Assembly: GCA_964361075.1 (NCBI GenBank)
Contig: CAYHZL010000007.1
Coordinates: 1 to 43,376, forward strand
DNA length: 43,376 nucleotides
Reading direction: 5' to 3'
Source: CAYHZL01 sp964361075
GTDB taxonomy: Bacteria > Bacteroidota > Ignavibacteria > UBA10030 > UBA8401
Made by a program: the position numbers and the translations under genes. Positions 35,383-43,376 of this stretch are shown here, piece after piece. A model generated the notes under the pieces. It did no database searches. It saw only the letters and a list, made by a program, of their open reading frames with translations, and had not been told where the DNA came from. Within the stretch, counting starts at the first letter, position 1. Each line of letters opens with the position of its first letter.

Positions 35383-36012
35383 ATGGCAAGATATATAGAT
35401 GCCAGTTGTAAAATGTGCCGGCGAGAAAAACAAAAGTTGTTCTTGAAAGGTACAAAGTGTTACACAGAAAAATGTCCTCTTGAACGGCGCAATTTCGCTC
35501 CGGGTCAACACGGACAATCACGAAGAGCAAAAGTTTCTGAATACGGAATTCAGTTGCGAGAAAAACAAAAAGTTCGTCGTATGTATGGATTGCTGGAAAC
35601 ACAATTCCGTAACTACTTCGAAAAAGCTCTCCGTCAGCCGGGAAAGACAGCGGAACTTTTGGTGAAGCTGCTCGAACGCCGATTTGATAATGTTGTCTAT
35701 CGAATGGGATTAGCACCATCGCGCAAGACTGCACGCCAGTTGATTACGCACGGACATTTTTCGATCAACAACAAACCTGTGAACATTCCATCGGTGCTGC
35801 TGAATGCCGGAGATGTTATTATGGTTTCAGAAAAAAGTAAAAAACTTGATGTCATTCATAATTCGATGAAGCGTGTAAAAGACAGCGGTATGCTTCCATG
35901 GTTAAGTCTCGATAAAGCGAATTTGAGCGGAACATTTCTCCAAATTCCGGAGCGCGCCGATGTACCGCTTCCGGCAAACGAACAATTAGTTGTAGAATTA
36001 TATTCTAAGTAA
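35383..36012 (+). CDS. rpsD: 30S ribosomal protein S4
   Basis: 209 residues. Four N-terminal cysteines (residues 9, 12, 26 and 31) form the zinc knuckle of the C+ type. RRNFAPGQHGQ and the S4 RNA-binding domain (LERRFDNVVYRMGLAPSRKT) follow. In E. coli S4 represses the alpha operon and initiates 30S assembly. Confidence 0.97.
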   Translation: MARYIDASCKMCRREKQKLFLKGTKCYTEKCPLERRNFAPGQHGQSRRAKVSEYGIQLREKQKVRRMYGLLETQFRNYFEKALRQPGKTAELLVKLLERRFDNVVYRMGLAPSRKTARQLITHGHFSINNKPVNIPSVLLNAGDVIMVSEKSKKLDVIHNSMKRVKDSGMLPWLSLDKANLSGTFLQIPERADVPLPANEQLVVELYSK

Positions 36013-36051
36013 TAGAAACGACACAACATTTTTTGAAAGAGAGACTCATCA

Positions 36052-37038
36052 ATGAGTAATGTAAATTTTCAGATGCCCGAAGGAATTATACTGGAAGAAA
36101 GTACCAGCACAACTAAGTTTGGCAGATTTATCGTACAGCCCCTTGAAAAAGGATTCGGCGTAACTATTGGTAATACATTTCGCCGCGTATTGCTTTCCTC
36201 GCTGCCCGGGTATGCAATTACTGCAATTCGTATCGAAGGAATTGTACACGAATTTTCTACCATCTCCGGCATGGTGGAAGATGTTACCGATATGATTCTG
36301 AACTTGAAACAAGTTCGGTTGAAAGCGACAAATAAAAAAGTCGGTAAAGTAACTGTACCGTTGAAAGGTGCCGGAAAATTTACTGCCGGTAATATTCAAG
36401 AGGCAAGTTCAGAAGTTGAAATCATGAATCCTGAACTTCACATTGCCACGCTGAACAAAGATGCAAACTTTGAAATAGAACTTCGCATCGGACGCGGCAA
36501 AGGCTATGTAACATCTGAAGAAAATAAAATGCCCGACCAAGCGTTGGGAACGGTAACGATTGATTCTATTTTCACGCCAATCGTGAATGTGCGTTACTTT
36601 GTGGAAACCACGCGCGTTGGTCAGCAAACCGATTACGAAAAACTTATTCTTGAAATTGATACCGACGGTTCGATTACGCCGCAAGAAGCGGTAACGTACG
36701 CCGGAAAAATTATGCGCGACCATATCCAACTCTTTATCAATTTTGATTCTGAGCCGGAAGCAGAAAAAGAAGATGACATGCAAGATGCGGAAATTGTCCG
36801 CGTCCGAAAAATTCTGAAAACCAACGTTGATGAACTTGAACTCTCCGTTCGTTCACATAACTGCCTTCGCGCCGCCGATATTCGCACCATTGCGGATTTG
36901 GTGAGCAAGGACGAAGCAGAACTGTTGCGCTTCAGAAATTTCGGACGCAAATCACTTGCAGAACTTTCGACCATTGTGGAAGAACATGGTTTAACCTTCG
37001 GTATGGACGTGGAAAAATATTTAAAAGAAACTGTATAA
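36052..37038 (+). CDS. rpoA: DNA-directed RNA polymerase subunit alpha
   Basis: 328 residues. N-terminal dimerisation domain (GNTFRRVLLSSLPGYAITAI), a flexible linker near residue 235, and alpha-CTD with helix-hairpin-helix (LSVRSHNCLRAADIRTIADL and LLRFRNFGRKSLAEL). Completes the core polymerase encoded in this window. Confidence 0.98.
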   Translation: MSNVNFQMPEGIILEESTSTTKFGRFIVQPLEKGFGVTIGNTFRRVLLSSLPGYAITAIRIEGIVHEFSTISGMVEDVTDMILNLKQVRLKATNKKVGKVTVPLKGAGKFTAGNIQEASSEVEIMNPELHIATLNKDANFEIELRIGRGKGYVTSEENKMPDQALGTVTIDSIFTPIVNVRYFVETTRVGQQTDYEKLILEIDTDGSITPQEAVTYAGKIMRDHIQLFINFDSEPEAEKEDDMQDAEIVRVRKILKTNVDELELSVRSHNCLRAADIRTIADLVSKDEAELLRFRNFGRKSLAELSTIVEEHGLTFGMDVEKYLKETV

Positions 37039-37052
37039 CAAAGGATCTCTCA

Positions 37053-37571
37053 ATGATACACGGCAGAGCAGGAAGAAAATTAAAACGTACGGCAAGCCAT
37101 CGCAAAGCAACGCTCAGTGCGCTTTCCACGTCGCTATTGCGTCACAAAAAAATTCGCACAACACTTGCGAAGGCAAAAGAAACACGCATGGTTGTTGAAA
37201 AAATTATTACACGTGCAAAAAATGCTGTTGCCAAAGAAGTTGATGGCGTAAAAAATGTTCATGCACGCCGCGAAGTTGCCCGCTACATCAATGACAAAGA
37301 AGTGGTAAAAAGTTTGTTTAGTGATATCGCAGTAAAAGTTGCACAGCGTCCGGGCGGTTACACGCGCGTCGTAAAGCTTGGTCAGCGTTTAGGCGATGGT
37401 GCACACATCGCGATTCTTGAATTGGTTGATTACAACGTTGGTCAGGAAGAAGCGAAAGCGACGACAAAACAAAAACAAGATCGCAGCAAGCGCGTTCATC
37501 AAAAAAAGAAGACAGAAAAAACACAGACTGCTGCCGAAACAGTGACAGGCGAATCCAAAACTTCTGCATAA
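37053..37571 (+). CDS. rplQ: 50S ribosomal protein L17 with basic C-terminal extension
   Basis: 172 residues. GRAGRKLKRTASHRKATLSA start and PGGYTRVVKLGQRLGDGAHI. The first about 125 residues match the normal L17. The remaining about 45 are a Lys/Thr-rich tail (KQKQDRSKRVHQKKKTEKTQ). Last gene of the block, followed by a hairpin. Confidence 0.96.
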   Translation: MIHGRAGRKLKRTASHRKATLSALSTSLLRHKKIRTTLAKAKETRMVVEKIITRAKNAVAKEVDGVKNVHARREVARYINDKEVVKSLFSDIAVKVAQRPGGYTRVVKLGQRLGDGAHIAILELVDYNVGQEEAKATTKQKQDRSKRVHQKKKTEKTQTAAETVTGESKTSA

Positions 37572-37582
37572 GAGGTTATACT

Positions 37583-37609
37583 CAAAGGATAGCCGGCGGC
37601 TATCCTTTG
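37583..37609 (+). terminator. hairpin after rplQ, probable end of the ribosomal-protein operon
   Basis: Perfect 12-bp stem CAAAGGATAGCC (37583-37594) with GGCTATCCTTTG (37598-37609), 3-base loop. The following bases (TCATTAG) are only weakly T-rich, so termination may be partial. The symmetric A/T ends make it usable on either strand. Confidence 0.65.
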
Positions 37610-37662
37610 TCATTAGTAGCAGCATCAGCGTTCATTGGTTCATCAAAAAGAGCACGTTGTGT

Positions 37663-38286
37663 ATGAAAATTTCTTCAGTCGATTTTGTTGTTGGTGTGGC
37701 AAACCTGAAACAACTTCCCAAAAATAATTTTTCAGAAATTGTTTTTATCGGTCGCTCGAACGTCGGCAAATCATCACTGCTGAATAAATTGTGCAATCGA
37801 AAAAACATTGCGCGTGTGAGTTCTACACCCGGCAAGACGCGCGAACTGAATTATTATCTTATTAATAGAGAGTTGTATTTTGTTGATTTGCCGGGGTACG
37901 GGTACGCCAAAGTTGCGGAACATGTGAAGGCGGGATGGACAACACTGATTGAAGATTTTTTTCAGGGACGAAAACAAATTGCACTTGCCATTCAAATTGT
38001 TGATGCGCGTTTAGGTCCGACTGAACTTGATACAACAATGATGGGCTGGCTCGATTTTTACAAAGCACCTTTCTTACTCATCCTCACAAAAGCAGATAAG
38101 CTTCCCAAAAATAAATTGCTGACACAAATAGGGGCTGTCTCCGTCATGCTGAGCAAGTATAAACATCTTGCAGGTGTATTATCATTCTCGGCTGTAACCG
38201 GTGATGGTCGGAACGAATTGTTGAAGGCAATTGAAAAACACATCGAAGAACGCACAGAAATAATTTCAGCAAAAGCAGTAGCATAA
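37663..38286 (+). CDS. engB: ribosome biogenesis GTP-binding protein (YihA/YsxC)
   Basis: 207 residues from ATG 37663 (TTG 37657 is an in-frame alternative). All five G motifs: GRSNVGKSSLLNKL, TPGKTRELNYY, VDLPGYGYAKV, LTKADK and SAVTGDG. An essential GTPase in late 50S assembly. Just downstream of the ribosomal-protein cluster. Confidence 0.95.
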   Translation: MKISSVDFVVGVANLKQLPKNNFSEIVFIGRSNVGKSSLLNKLCNRKNIARVSSTPGKTRELNYYLINRELYFVDLPGYGYAKVAEHVKAGWTTLIEDFFQGRKQIALAIQIVDARLGPTELDTTMMGWLDFYKAPFLLILTKADKLPKNKLLTQIGAVSVMLSKYKHLAGVLSFSAVTGDGRNELLKAIEKHIEERTEIISAKAVA

Positions 38287-38309
38287 ATTATTGTCATAAG
38301 GGTTTAGTC

Positions 38310-38843
38310 ATGAAAATTCTTGATGTTGGCTGTGGTCCTATTACAAAAAAAGCAGGTTCGATAGGTATGGATATTCGCCCTGCACCACATGTTGATGTTG
38401 TGCACGACATGAATATTTTTCCGTACCCATTTGCAACTAGCGAATTCGATTATATTGAAATGTCTCATATCATCGAACATGTTAATCGTCCGCTGCATGT
38501 GATGAATGAAATTTATCGCATCGCCAAACCCGGTGCACTCATACGTATCATCACTCCACATTATACTTCGCAACTTTCCTACGGCGATTTAGAACACTTC
38601 CATCATTTCGGATGGATTTCATTTGCGCTTCTCGAAAATACCGGCTTATTTAAAATTCAGAAATACAAGCTTTGGTTTACAGACTTGTACAAAGTTTTTG
38701 GTATTAGTATTCTTGCGAATTTTTTTCCGCGCCGCTGGGAAAAATATTTAGCATTTATTTTTCCTGCCTTGTATGTAGAGTTTTTTCTCGAAGTGATTAA
38801 GATAGACGAAAAAACGGATCTCATTAGTAAAAGTATATATTAA
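38310..38843 (+). CDS. small class I SAM-dependent methyltransferase
   Basis: 177 residues. Starts almost directly with motif I (MKILDVGCGPITKKAGSIGM), then IEMSHIIEHVNRPLHVMNEI and IAKPGALIRIITPHY, a Methyltransf_11-like pattern. The N-terminal helix usual before motif I is missing, as in several sugar- or lipid-linked family members. Substrate unknown. 23 bases after engB, followed by MITE copy 3. Confidence 0.8.
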   Translation: MKILDVGCGPITKKAGSIGMDIRPAPHVDVVHDMNIFPYPFATSEFDYIEMSHIIEHVNRPLHVMNEIYRIAKPGALIRIITPHYTSQLSYGDLEHFHHFGWISFALLENTGLFKIQKYKLWFTDLYKVFGISILANFFPRRWEKYLAFIFPALYVEFFLEVIKIDEKTDLISKSIY

Positions 38844-38849
38844 TTTCTC

Positions 38850-39029
38850 GCAACTACTCAGCGCAAAATATAAGCCACAGATTCACAGATTTTTTTGACA
38901 GAAATTATTTTGATTGAGTAAAAACATTAGCCACATTCGCCGCGGCGAATGTTTCCGTGCAATCTGTGGTTTATGTTCAATATGTTTTATAGGAAATCAT
39001 TTGAAATCTGTATTGCGCTGAGTTGTTAC
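38850..39029. mobile_element. MITE copy 3 (IS66-type ends) between a methyltransferase and the porin operon
   Basis: 180 bp. Ends GCAACTACTCAGCGCAA (38850-38866) and TTGCGCTGAGTTGTTAC (39013-39029), two mismatches. An inner inverted repeat of 14 bp (one mismatch), ATAAGCCACAGATT (38869-38882) with AATCTGTGGTTTAT (38961-38974). The 16-bp palindrome ATTCGCCGCGGCGAAT is at 38935-38950. No convincing 8-bp duplication (left AATTTCTC, right AAAATATT), so probably an older or rearranged copy. Confidence 0.8.
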
Positions 39030-39050
39030 AAAATATTTTTCCATTTCAAT

Positions 39051-39080
39051 TTGACATCAACGGGAAATTTTATAGTTTAC
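39051..39080 (+). promoter_or_regulatory. putative promoter of the porin operon
   Basis: TTGACA (39051-39056) with TAGTTTAC (39073-39080) 19 bases after the TTG, close to the Bacteroidota -33/-7 pattern (TTG, then TAnnTTTG). TATAGT at 39071 is an alternative -10. No upstream gene competes for it beyond MITE copy 3. Confidence 0.4.
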
Positions 39081-39107
39081 AACACATGTAACTTTTTTTG
39101 GGATTGA

Positions 39108-40175
39108 ATGAGCATGAAAACACTACCATTTTCCATACACAGATGTCTGGTTATTTTTATTGTATGTGCCAATTTTTTACCGGCAGAAGAAAGCCGTCAC
39201 GCATTGTACGGATACTCTCAAACAGATCTTAAGGCATCGAGTAATTCCGCTTTCCCATCTACATTTTTACAACGTCGTGTAAATCTTATCGGTGATATCT
39301 TTGTTGATGATAGAGTGCGAACGCTCGTTGATATTGAATTTGAAGGTGATGCCAGCCATTCTTCACAAGAACAAATTGGTACAATAAAGCTTTCACGTGC
39401 GTGGGGAGAATATACAATGTTTCCTGAACTTAAAATTCGTGTCGGGAAAATGCTCACCCCATTTGGATTGTATAATGTAGTACACGATTTTTCTGCAACA
39501 TACTTTCCGATAGATCCTCCGCCAATGTACTTAATACAACAACCTTTCCCTACACGCCCAGCACAACGTTTTTTTGGAAAATATTTTACAGGAATTGAAG
39601 CGCTTGGAACGTACGACATTAATGCGAGCAGCAGTCAACTTGAATACTCGTTGGGTATTGGGAATGGACGAGGTGCACAAGCCGATGGAAGCGACAGCAA
39701 TAATGACAAATGTATTCTTGCCCGCATTGCATACCGCCCTTCTTTTGTTGAAGGAATGCAAGTTGGAATGTCGTGGTATGCAGATCGCAACGTGAATGGA
39801 ATTGGAGTACCTAATGATTATGAACGCAGTTCAGCAATTGATGTGCAGTACGAAAACAGTAAAATACAAATTCAATCTGAGATGATGACCGCTTCATTTA
39901 CCGATACGTTGGGGAATGCACGGCGTGCGCTTATTACATATTGTCAATTTGCGTACACATTGTTTGAGAGAATTACACCCTACACCAGTTACACAGTAAC
40001 TAACTACAACATTAAAACCAGCAACTTATTCTTCGAACGGTTTCACATCGGAATAAACATTGCCGTAACAGGACATCTGTTTATAAAAACAGAAATTCAA
40101 TTTCATTCAGCAGAGGATGAAAAAGCAGTTGGAGATTTTCAGATAATTCAAGGGAGTGTTGCCATTGCATTTTAA
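39108..40175 (+). CDS. outer-membrane porin, OprO/OprP-like beta-barrel
   Basis: 355 residues (a second ATG two codons in, 39114, is an equally good start). Signal peptide of about 27 residues. The mature part has alternating strands and the motif LKIRVGKMLTPFGLYNVVHD seen in phosphate-selective/carbohydrate porins of the OprP/Porin_O type, and it ends in Phe as barrel proteins do (QGSVAIAF). First gene of a tight cluster with a phosphate-binding-like protein and a sensor kinase. Solute is inferred to be phosphate or another anion. Confidence 0.75.
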   Translation: MSMKTLPFSIHRCLVIFIVCANFLPAEESRHALYGYSQTDLKASSNSAFPSTFLQRRVNLIGDIFVDDRVRTLVDIEFEGDASHSSQEQIGTIKLSRAWGEYTMFPELKIRVGKMLTPFGLYNVVHDFSATYFPIDPPPMYLIQQPFPTRPAQRFFGKYFTGIEALGTYDINASSSQLEYSLGIGNGRGAQADGSDSNNDKCILARIAYRPSFVEGMQVGMSWYADRNVNGIGVPNDYERSSAIDVQYENSKIQIQSEMMTASFTDTLGNARRALITYCQFAYTLFERITPYTSYTVTNYNIKTSNLFFERFHIGINIAVTGHLFIKTEIQFHSAEDEKAVGDFQIIQGSVAIAF

Positions 40176-40638
40176 GTTCCGACGTATTGGTTCGAAAAAT
40201 TCTGCAAAAGAAAGTTTGCTGTACAAAAACTTGCTTCGGGTAACATTAATTTTTCTGTTGTTCTGTACCGAAACAAAAGGGCAGTTGCTGATTGTAAACA
40301 AAGCAAACTCTGTCAGCAAAACATCGCGTTCATTTATACGAAATATTTTTCTTGGAAATACTGTTACATGGCAATCAAATATAAAAGTGCAAATCGTTGA
40401 TTATCCGTCGGAGCTGCTCTTGCGGCGTGCTTTCAGCGAAGACTATTTATCGTTAACACCGATGAAAGTTACGATGATATGGATTAAAGTTTCGTTGAGC
40501 GGCAAATCGGCGCCGCCAAAAATTTTGCGTACAGAAGAAGATGTAAAAAGATTTATTGCCGACAATGAAGGAGCGATTGGCTACGTTTCAAATGCTAAAG
40601 AACTGCCGCCCAACGTAAAAATTATTGAAGTAGAATAA
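40165..40638 (+). CDS. small PstS-like periplasmic binding protein
   Basis: About 157 residues from TTG 40165, which has AAGGGAG (40150-40156) 8 bases upstream. GTG 40156 is possible. The start lies inside the porin gene (overlap 11 bases), indicating translational coupling. A hydrophobic signal segment LLRVTLIFLLF is near residue 30. The mature part has IRNIFLGNTVTW and EGAIGYVSNAKELP, matching the short single-lobe PBP-like proteins related to phosphate-binding PstS. It could be the ligand sensor for the adjacent kinase. Confidence 0.75.
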   Translation: MHFKFRRIGSKNSAKESLLYKNLLRVTLIFLLFCTETKGQLLIVNKANSVSKTSRSFIRNIFLGNTVTWQSNIKVQIVDYPSELLLRRAFSEDYLSLTPMKVTMIWIKVSLSGKSAPPKILRTEEDVKRFIADNEGAIGYVSNAKELPPNVKIIEVE

Positions 40639-40643
40639 ACCGC

Positions 40644-42071
40644 ATGACGAACTATTTTCCCTTTCGCCTTTTTCGAAAACTTCGTACACAATTTGTGGCG
40701 ATGGTTTCCATCGGTATTATTCTGATTTCAACCTCGTTCTATTTTTATTCTCTCCACAACCAACGCGAATTATTTACAGAAGGATTTTCTCAATCCACGT
40801 TAAGCACATTTGAAACCGTACGATTAGGATTAACGATCGGGCTTTCGCAAGAAAATTTTGAAACTGTTACTACGGTTTTTAATTGGGCGAAGGAAAATAA
40901 AAGTGTGCGCTGTATTGTTCTTACGGATAGTGCCGGGGAAAGTTTTGCGCAGTATCCCGATAGTATTCCGTTCTCAGTGCCGCAATTGCTGCAACGCTCA
41001 CTATTAATATCATTTCAAGATTCTTTCTTGGTACGCGCCGGTCAATGGAATTCACCGCTTGGCAACGGATATTTGTATATCGGATTTTCAACTGAACAAA
41101 TACATCTCCGGGAAAAACAAACATTGCGCGAAGTGAGCATTACAACGTTAGTTCTATTAAGCGCAGGTATCATCGTAGTTTTTCTTCTTGCCTCAAATAT
41201 TACAAAACCGCTTGAACGATTACGTCTCACTGTTGAACGCATTGCCAAAGGTGAAAATGCTTCACGTGCAAATACAACTCGCGGCACAGAAGAAATTACT
41301 ACGCTTGCATTGTCCTTCAACCAAATGCTGGAACAATTGCTGCAGGCGCAGCGCGAATTACACCAACGTGTGCAAGAACTTGATGAAGCAAATAAATTAA
41401 AAAATCGTTTACTCAGCATTGCCTCGCACGATTTGCGCGGTCCGTTAGGAAACATTCTTAATTGTTCAGAATTGATTCAAGAATCTTTGCGCGATGGTTC
41501 TGATGTTACCGAAGTTCTGCAGATGATTGATAAAACAGCTTCTGATATGCTGCTGCTGGTAAAAGATTTATTAGATACTGCGGTTCTTGAAATGGACAAA
41601 TTGCAGCTGAACGTTGTCTCAATCAATTTCAACATGTTGGCTGCATCCGTCATTGATCAACTACGATGGCTCGCTGACAAAAAAAATCAAAAAATTCACT
41701 TCGAACAAAAAAGTAAGGAATGCTTTCTTCAAGGAGATGAAGCAAGATTATTTCAGGTGATTGAAAACTTATTGAACAATGCTGTTAAATATTCTCCATT
41801 GCATACTACTATTTTTGTTGTAGTGCTTAAACAAAAAAACAGTATACGTTTGGAAGTAAAAGATGAGGGACCGGGATTGAACAAAGAAGATAAAACAAAA
41901 ATCTTTGGCCAATTCCAGAAATTATCTGCACAACCCACCGGCGATGAACCTTCTTCAGGCATTGGTTTATCAATCGTAAAACAAATTGTTGAATTACATA
42001 AAGGAAAAGTGTGGGCTGAAAGCGAATTTGGAAATAGCACAACCTTTATCGTCGAGCTGCCTCGTTCCTGA
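40644..42071 (+). CDS. membrane sensor histidine kinase (HAMP-HisKA-HATPase)
   Basis: 475 residues. TM1 (about 13-33), a periplasmic sensor of about 130 residues, TM2 (about 166-186), HAMP (ITKPLERLRLTVERIAKGEN), coiled coil, HisKA with LLSIASHDLRGPLGN (His262), N-box NLLNNAVKYSP, G1 DEGPGLNKEDK and G2 SSGIGLSIVKQIVELHKG. Starts 5 bases after the PBP-like gene. No response regulator in the window, so its partner is elsewhere. Confidence 0.92.
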   Translation: MTNYFPFRLFRKLRTQFVAMVSIGIILISTSFYFYSLHNQRELFTEGFSQSTLSTFETVRLGLTIGLSQENFETVTTVFNWAKENKSVRCIVLTDSAGESFAQYPDSIPFSVPQLLQRSLLISFQDSFLVRAGQWNSPLGNGYLYIGFSTEQIHLREKQTLREVSITTLVLLSAGIIVVFLLASNITKPLERLRLTVERIAKGENASRANTTRGTEEITTLALSFNQMLEQLLQAQRELHQRVQELDEANKLKNRLLSIASHDLRGPLGNILNCSELIQESLRDGSDVTEVLQMIDKTASDMLLLVKDLLDTAVLEMDKLQLNVVSINFNMLAASVIDQLRWLADKKNQKIHFEQKSKECFLQGDEARLFQVIENLLNNAVKYSPLHTTIFVVVLKQKNSIRLEVKDEGPGLNKEDKTKIFGQFQKLSAQPTGDEPSSGIGLSIVKQIVELHKGKVWAESEFGNSTTFIVELPRS

Positions 42072-42165
42072 TTTAAAATTGAATATCGTACGCTTTTTTC
42101 GTACTTTTCAACTGCATTAACTGTTACCTTCGCACACTAATTTATTTCTGAAAAAGGATATTACT

Positions 42166-43299
42166 GTGAAAAAAAGATTATTTACTCCCGGACCAACACC
42201 GGTGCCCGAAACCGTTATGTTGAAAATGGCGGAACCGATTATTCATCATCGCAATCCTGAGTTCAACGAAATTCTTACCCGCGTTAATAAAAATCTCAAA
42301 TATCTTTTTCAAACAGAACAACCTGTTCTCACACTCACCTCGTCCGGTACGGGCGGAGTGGAAGCAACATTCGTCAGTTTATTTTCTCCCGGCGATACGG
42401 TTATTTCTTGCAACGGTGGAAAGTTTGGCGAGCGTTGGGTGAAGCTGCCGAAAGCATTCGGTTTAAATGTTGTTGAAATAAAAGTTGAGTGGGGTAAAGC
42501 GCCGACTGCGGAACAAATTATTTCCGCGCTTAAAAACAATCCGCAGGCGAAAGCTGTCTATCTTGTGCACAGCGAAACATCAACCGGTACTGCAACAGAT
42601 GTGAAGACGCTCGCAAAAGTTATTCGAGAAAATTCTAACGCGCTGGTATGTGTTGATGGTATCACCGCAGTTGGCGCGCACGAAATGCGCTTTGATGAGT
42701 GGGGCATTGATGTGTGCGTTACAGGTTCGCAAAAAGGATTGATGATTCCTCCCGGACTTGCATTCGTTGCTGTCAGCAAGCGCGCAATTGAAGCGATGGA
42801 ACAATCGAAACTTCCGAAATTTTATTTCGATTTAAGAAAAGCATTGAAGTCGTATGCAGATAACGACACGCCGTGGACTCCTGCAGTGTCACTTGTTATC
42901 GGTGTTGATGTTGCGCTGGAAATGTTGGTACAAGAAGGAATCGAAAATGTTTGGAAGCGGCACGAAAGACTTGCGAATGCGATTCGTGCCGGTGTAACTG
43001 CGCTTGGTTTAAAATTATTTTCTGATTCCGCGTCGTATGCAGTAACACCTGTGTGGCTGCCTGCCGGTGTTGAATGGAAGACATTCAACAAAACATTAAA
43101 AGGAAAATACGGCATCACCATCGCCGGCGGACAAGATGACTTTGCCGGAAAAATTTTCCGCGTATCGCACCTCGGATATTATGATGAGATGGATATGGTG
43201 ATAATGATTACCGCACTTGAAATGACATTGAAAGAATGCGGATATAAATTTGAAACCGGTATTGGCGTGCAAGCTGTATTGAAATCGTTTCAACAATAA
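42166..43299 (+). CDS. class V aminotransferase, serine/alanine-glyoxylate type
   Basis: 377 residues from GTG 42166 (AAAAGGA about 10 bases upstream). PLP enzyme of the AGXT/SPT family: FTPGPTPVPE at the N-terminus, TSSGTGGVEATF phosphate-binding loop, HSETSTGTATDV, VDGITAVGAHE and the Schiff-base Lys190 in VTGSQKGLMIPPG. The exact amino donor is not predictable, with serine-pyruvate or alanine-glyoxylate likely. Possibly part of serine/glycine metabolism. Followed by MITE copy 4. Confidence 0.88.
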   Translation: MKKRLFTPGPTPVPETVMLKMAEPIIHHRNPEFNEILTRVNKNLKYLFQTEQPVLTLTSSGTGGVEATFVSLFSPGDTVISCNGGKFGERWVKLPKAFGLNVVEIKVEWGKAPTAEQIISALKNNPQAKAVYLVHSETSTGTATDVKTLAKVIRENSNALVCVDGITAVGAHEMRFDEWGIDVCVTGSQKGLMIPPGLAFVAVSKRAIEAMEQSKLPKFYFDLRKALKSYADNDTPWTPAVSLVIGVDVALEMLVQEGIENVWKRHERLANAIRAGVTALGLKLFSDSASYAVTPVWLPAGVEWKTFNKTLKGKYGITIAGGQDDFAGKIFRVSHLGYYDEMDMVIMITALEMTLKECGYKFETGIGVQAVLKSFQQ

Positions 43300-43320
43300 T
43301 TTTGTAACGTAACAATTCTT

Positions 43321-43376
43321 ATAATTGCTCAGCGAAAACAACCCCACCCTTTATCCCTCCCCTTTTAGGGGAGGGA
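43321..43376. mobile_element. MITE copy 4 (IS66-type left end), cut by window end
   Basis: Left end ATAATTGCTCAGCG (43321-43334), followed by a stretch to 43376 that matches the start of copy 2 at 46 of 47 positions (43330-43376 against 31043-31089), including the TCCCTCCCC/GGGGAGGGA hairpin. It starts 21 bases after the aminotransferase stop. The right end and target duplication are outside the window. The expected duplication would copy CAATTCTT (43313-43320). Confidence 0.75.

Noticed and set aside
42086..42110. GTACG/CGTAC mini-hairpin after the sensor kinase
   Set aside because: Only 5 bp with a T loop; too weak to call a terminator.
29234..43376. The dispersed palindromes as a CRISPR array
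   Set aside because: Copies are kilobases apart, lie within inverted-repeat elements and have no regular spacers or cas genes.

Overview
The window looks like a chromosomal segment from a low-GC, Gram-negative bacterium of the Bacteroidota/Chlorobiota (FCB) branch, perhaps Ignavibacteria-like. The clues are the secY-map-infA-rpmJ-rpsM order, an outer-membrane porin, a TPR-type periplasmic histidine kinase, a DUF2723/TMEM260-type membrane protein and AT-rich codon use. This placement rests on gene content and style only. No 16S gene is present.

Layout. 1-3073 (minus strand) holds a TPR sensor kinase cut by the left edge, a SAM methyltransferase and a small multi-pass membrane protein. 3292-5127 (plus) is a DUF2723 membrane protein. 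From 5148 to about 37610 runs one co-directional block of the gene-expression machinery. It begins with a strong promoter and tRNA-Thr/Tyr/Thr/Gly, followed by rpmG, tRNA-Trp, secE, nusG, rplKAJL and rpoBC. A second strong promoter at 17440 starts rpsL-rpsG-fusA-tuf, which continues without a break into the S10, spc and alpha clusters, ending at rplQ and a hairpin. A tRNA-Gln sits inside the spc cluster between rplR and rpsE. Downstream are engB, a small methyltransferase, a porin / phosphate-binding-like protein / sensor kinase trio and a class V aminotransferase.

Regulatory RNA. An L1-binding-site mimic lies between rplK and rplA. A 17-bp hairpin precedes rplJ. A large terminator-like attenuator followed by a GC-rich tandem palindrome lies between rplL and rpoB. 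A 10-bp hairpin separates rpoB and rpoC. Many translation starts are TTG or GTG.

Most notable find. Four small non-coding elements (three complete, one cut by the right edge) share terminal inverted repeats close to GTAACTACTCAGCG. The three complete ones share an internal palindrome ATTCGCCGCGGCGAAT, while the inverted-repeat interior differs. Two copies have perfect 8-bp target duplications (AAAATTTT and CAAAATTA). Termini starting GTAA plus an 8-bp duplication are the signature of IS66-family transposition, so these look like non-autonomous IS66-type MITEs with modular interiors. Each lies just after a stop codon. Two are inside the ribosomal-protein operon, and one has converted the rpsE stop from TAA to TAG.
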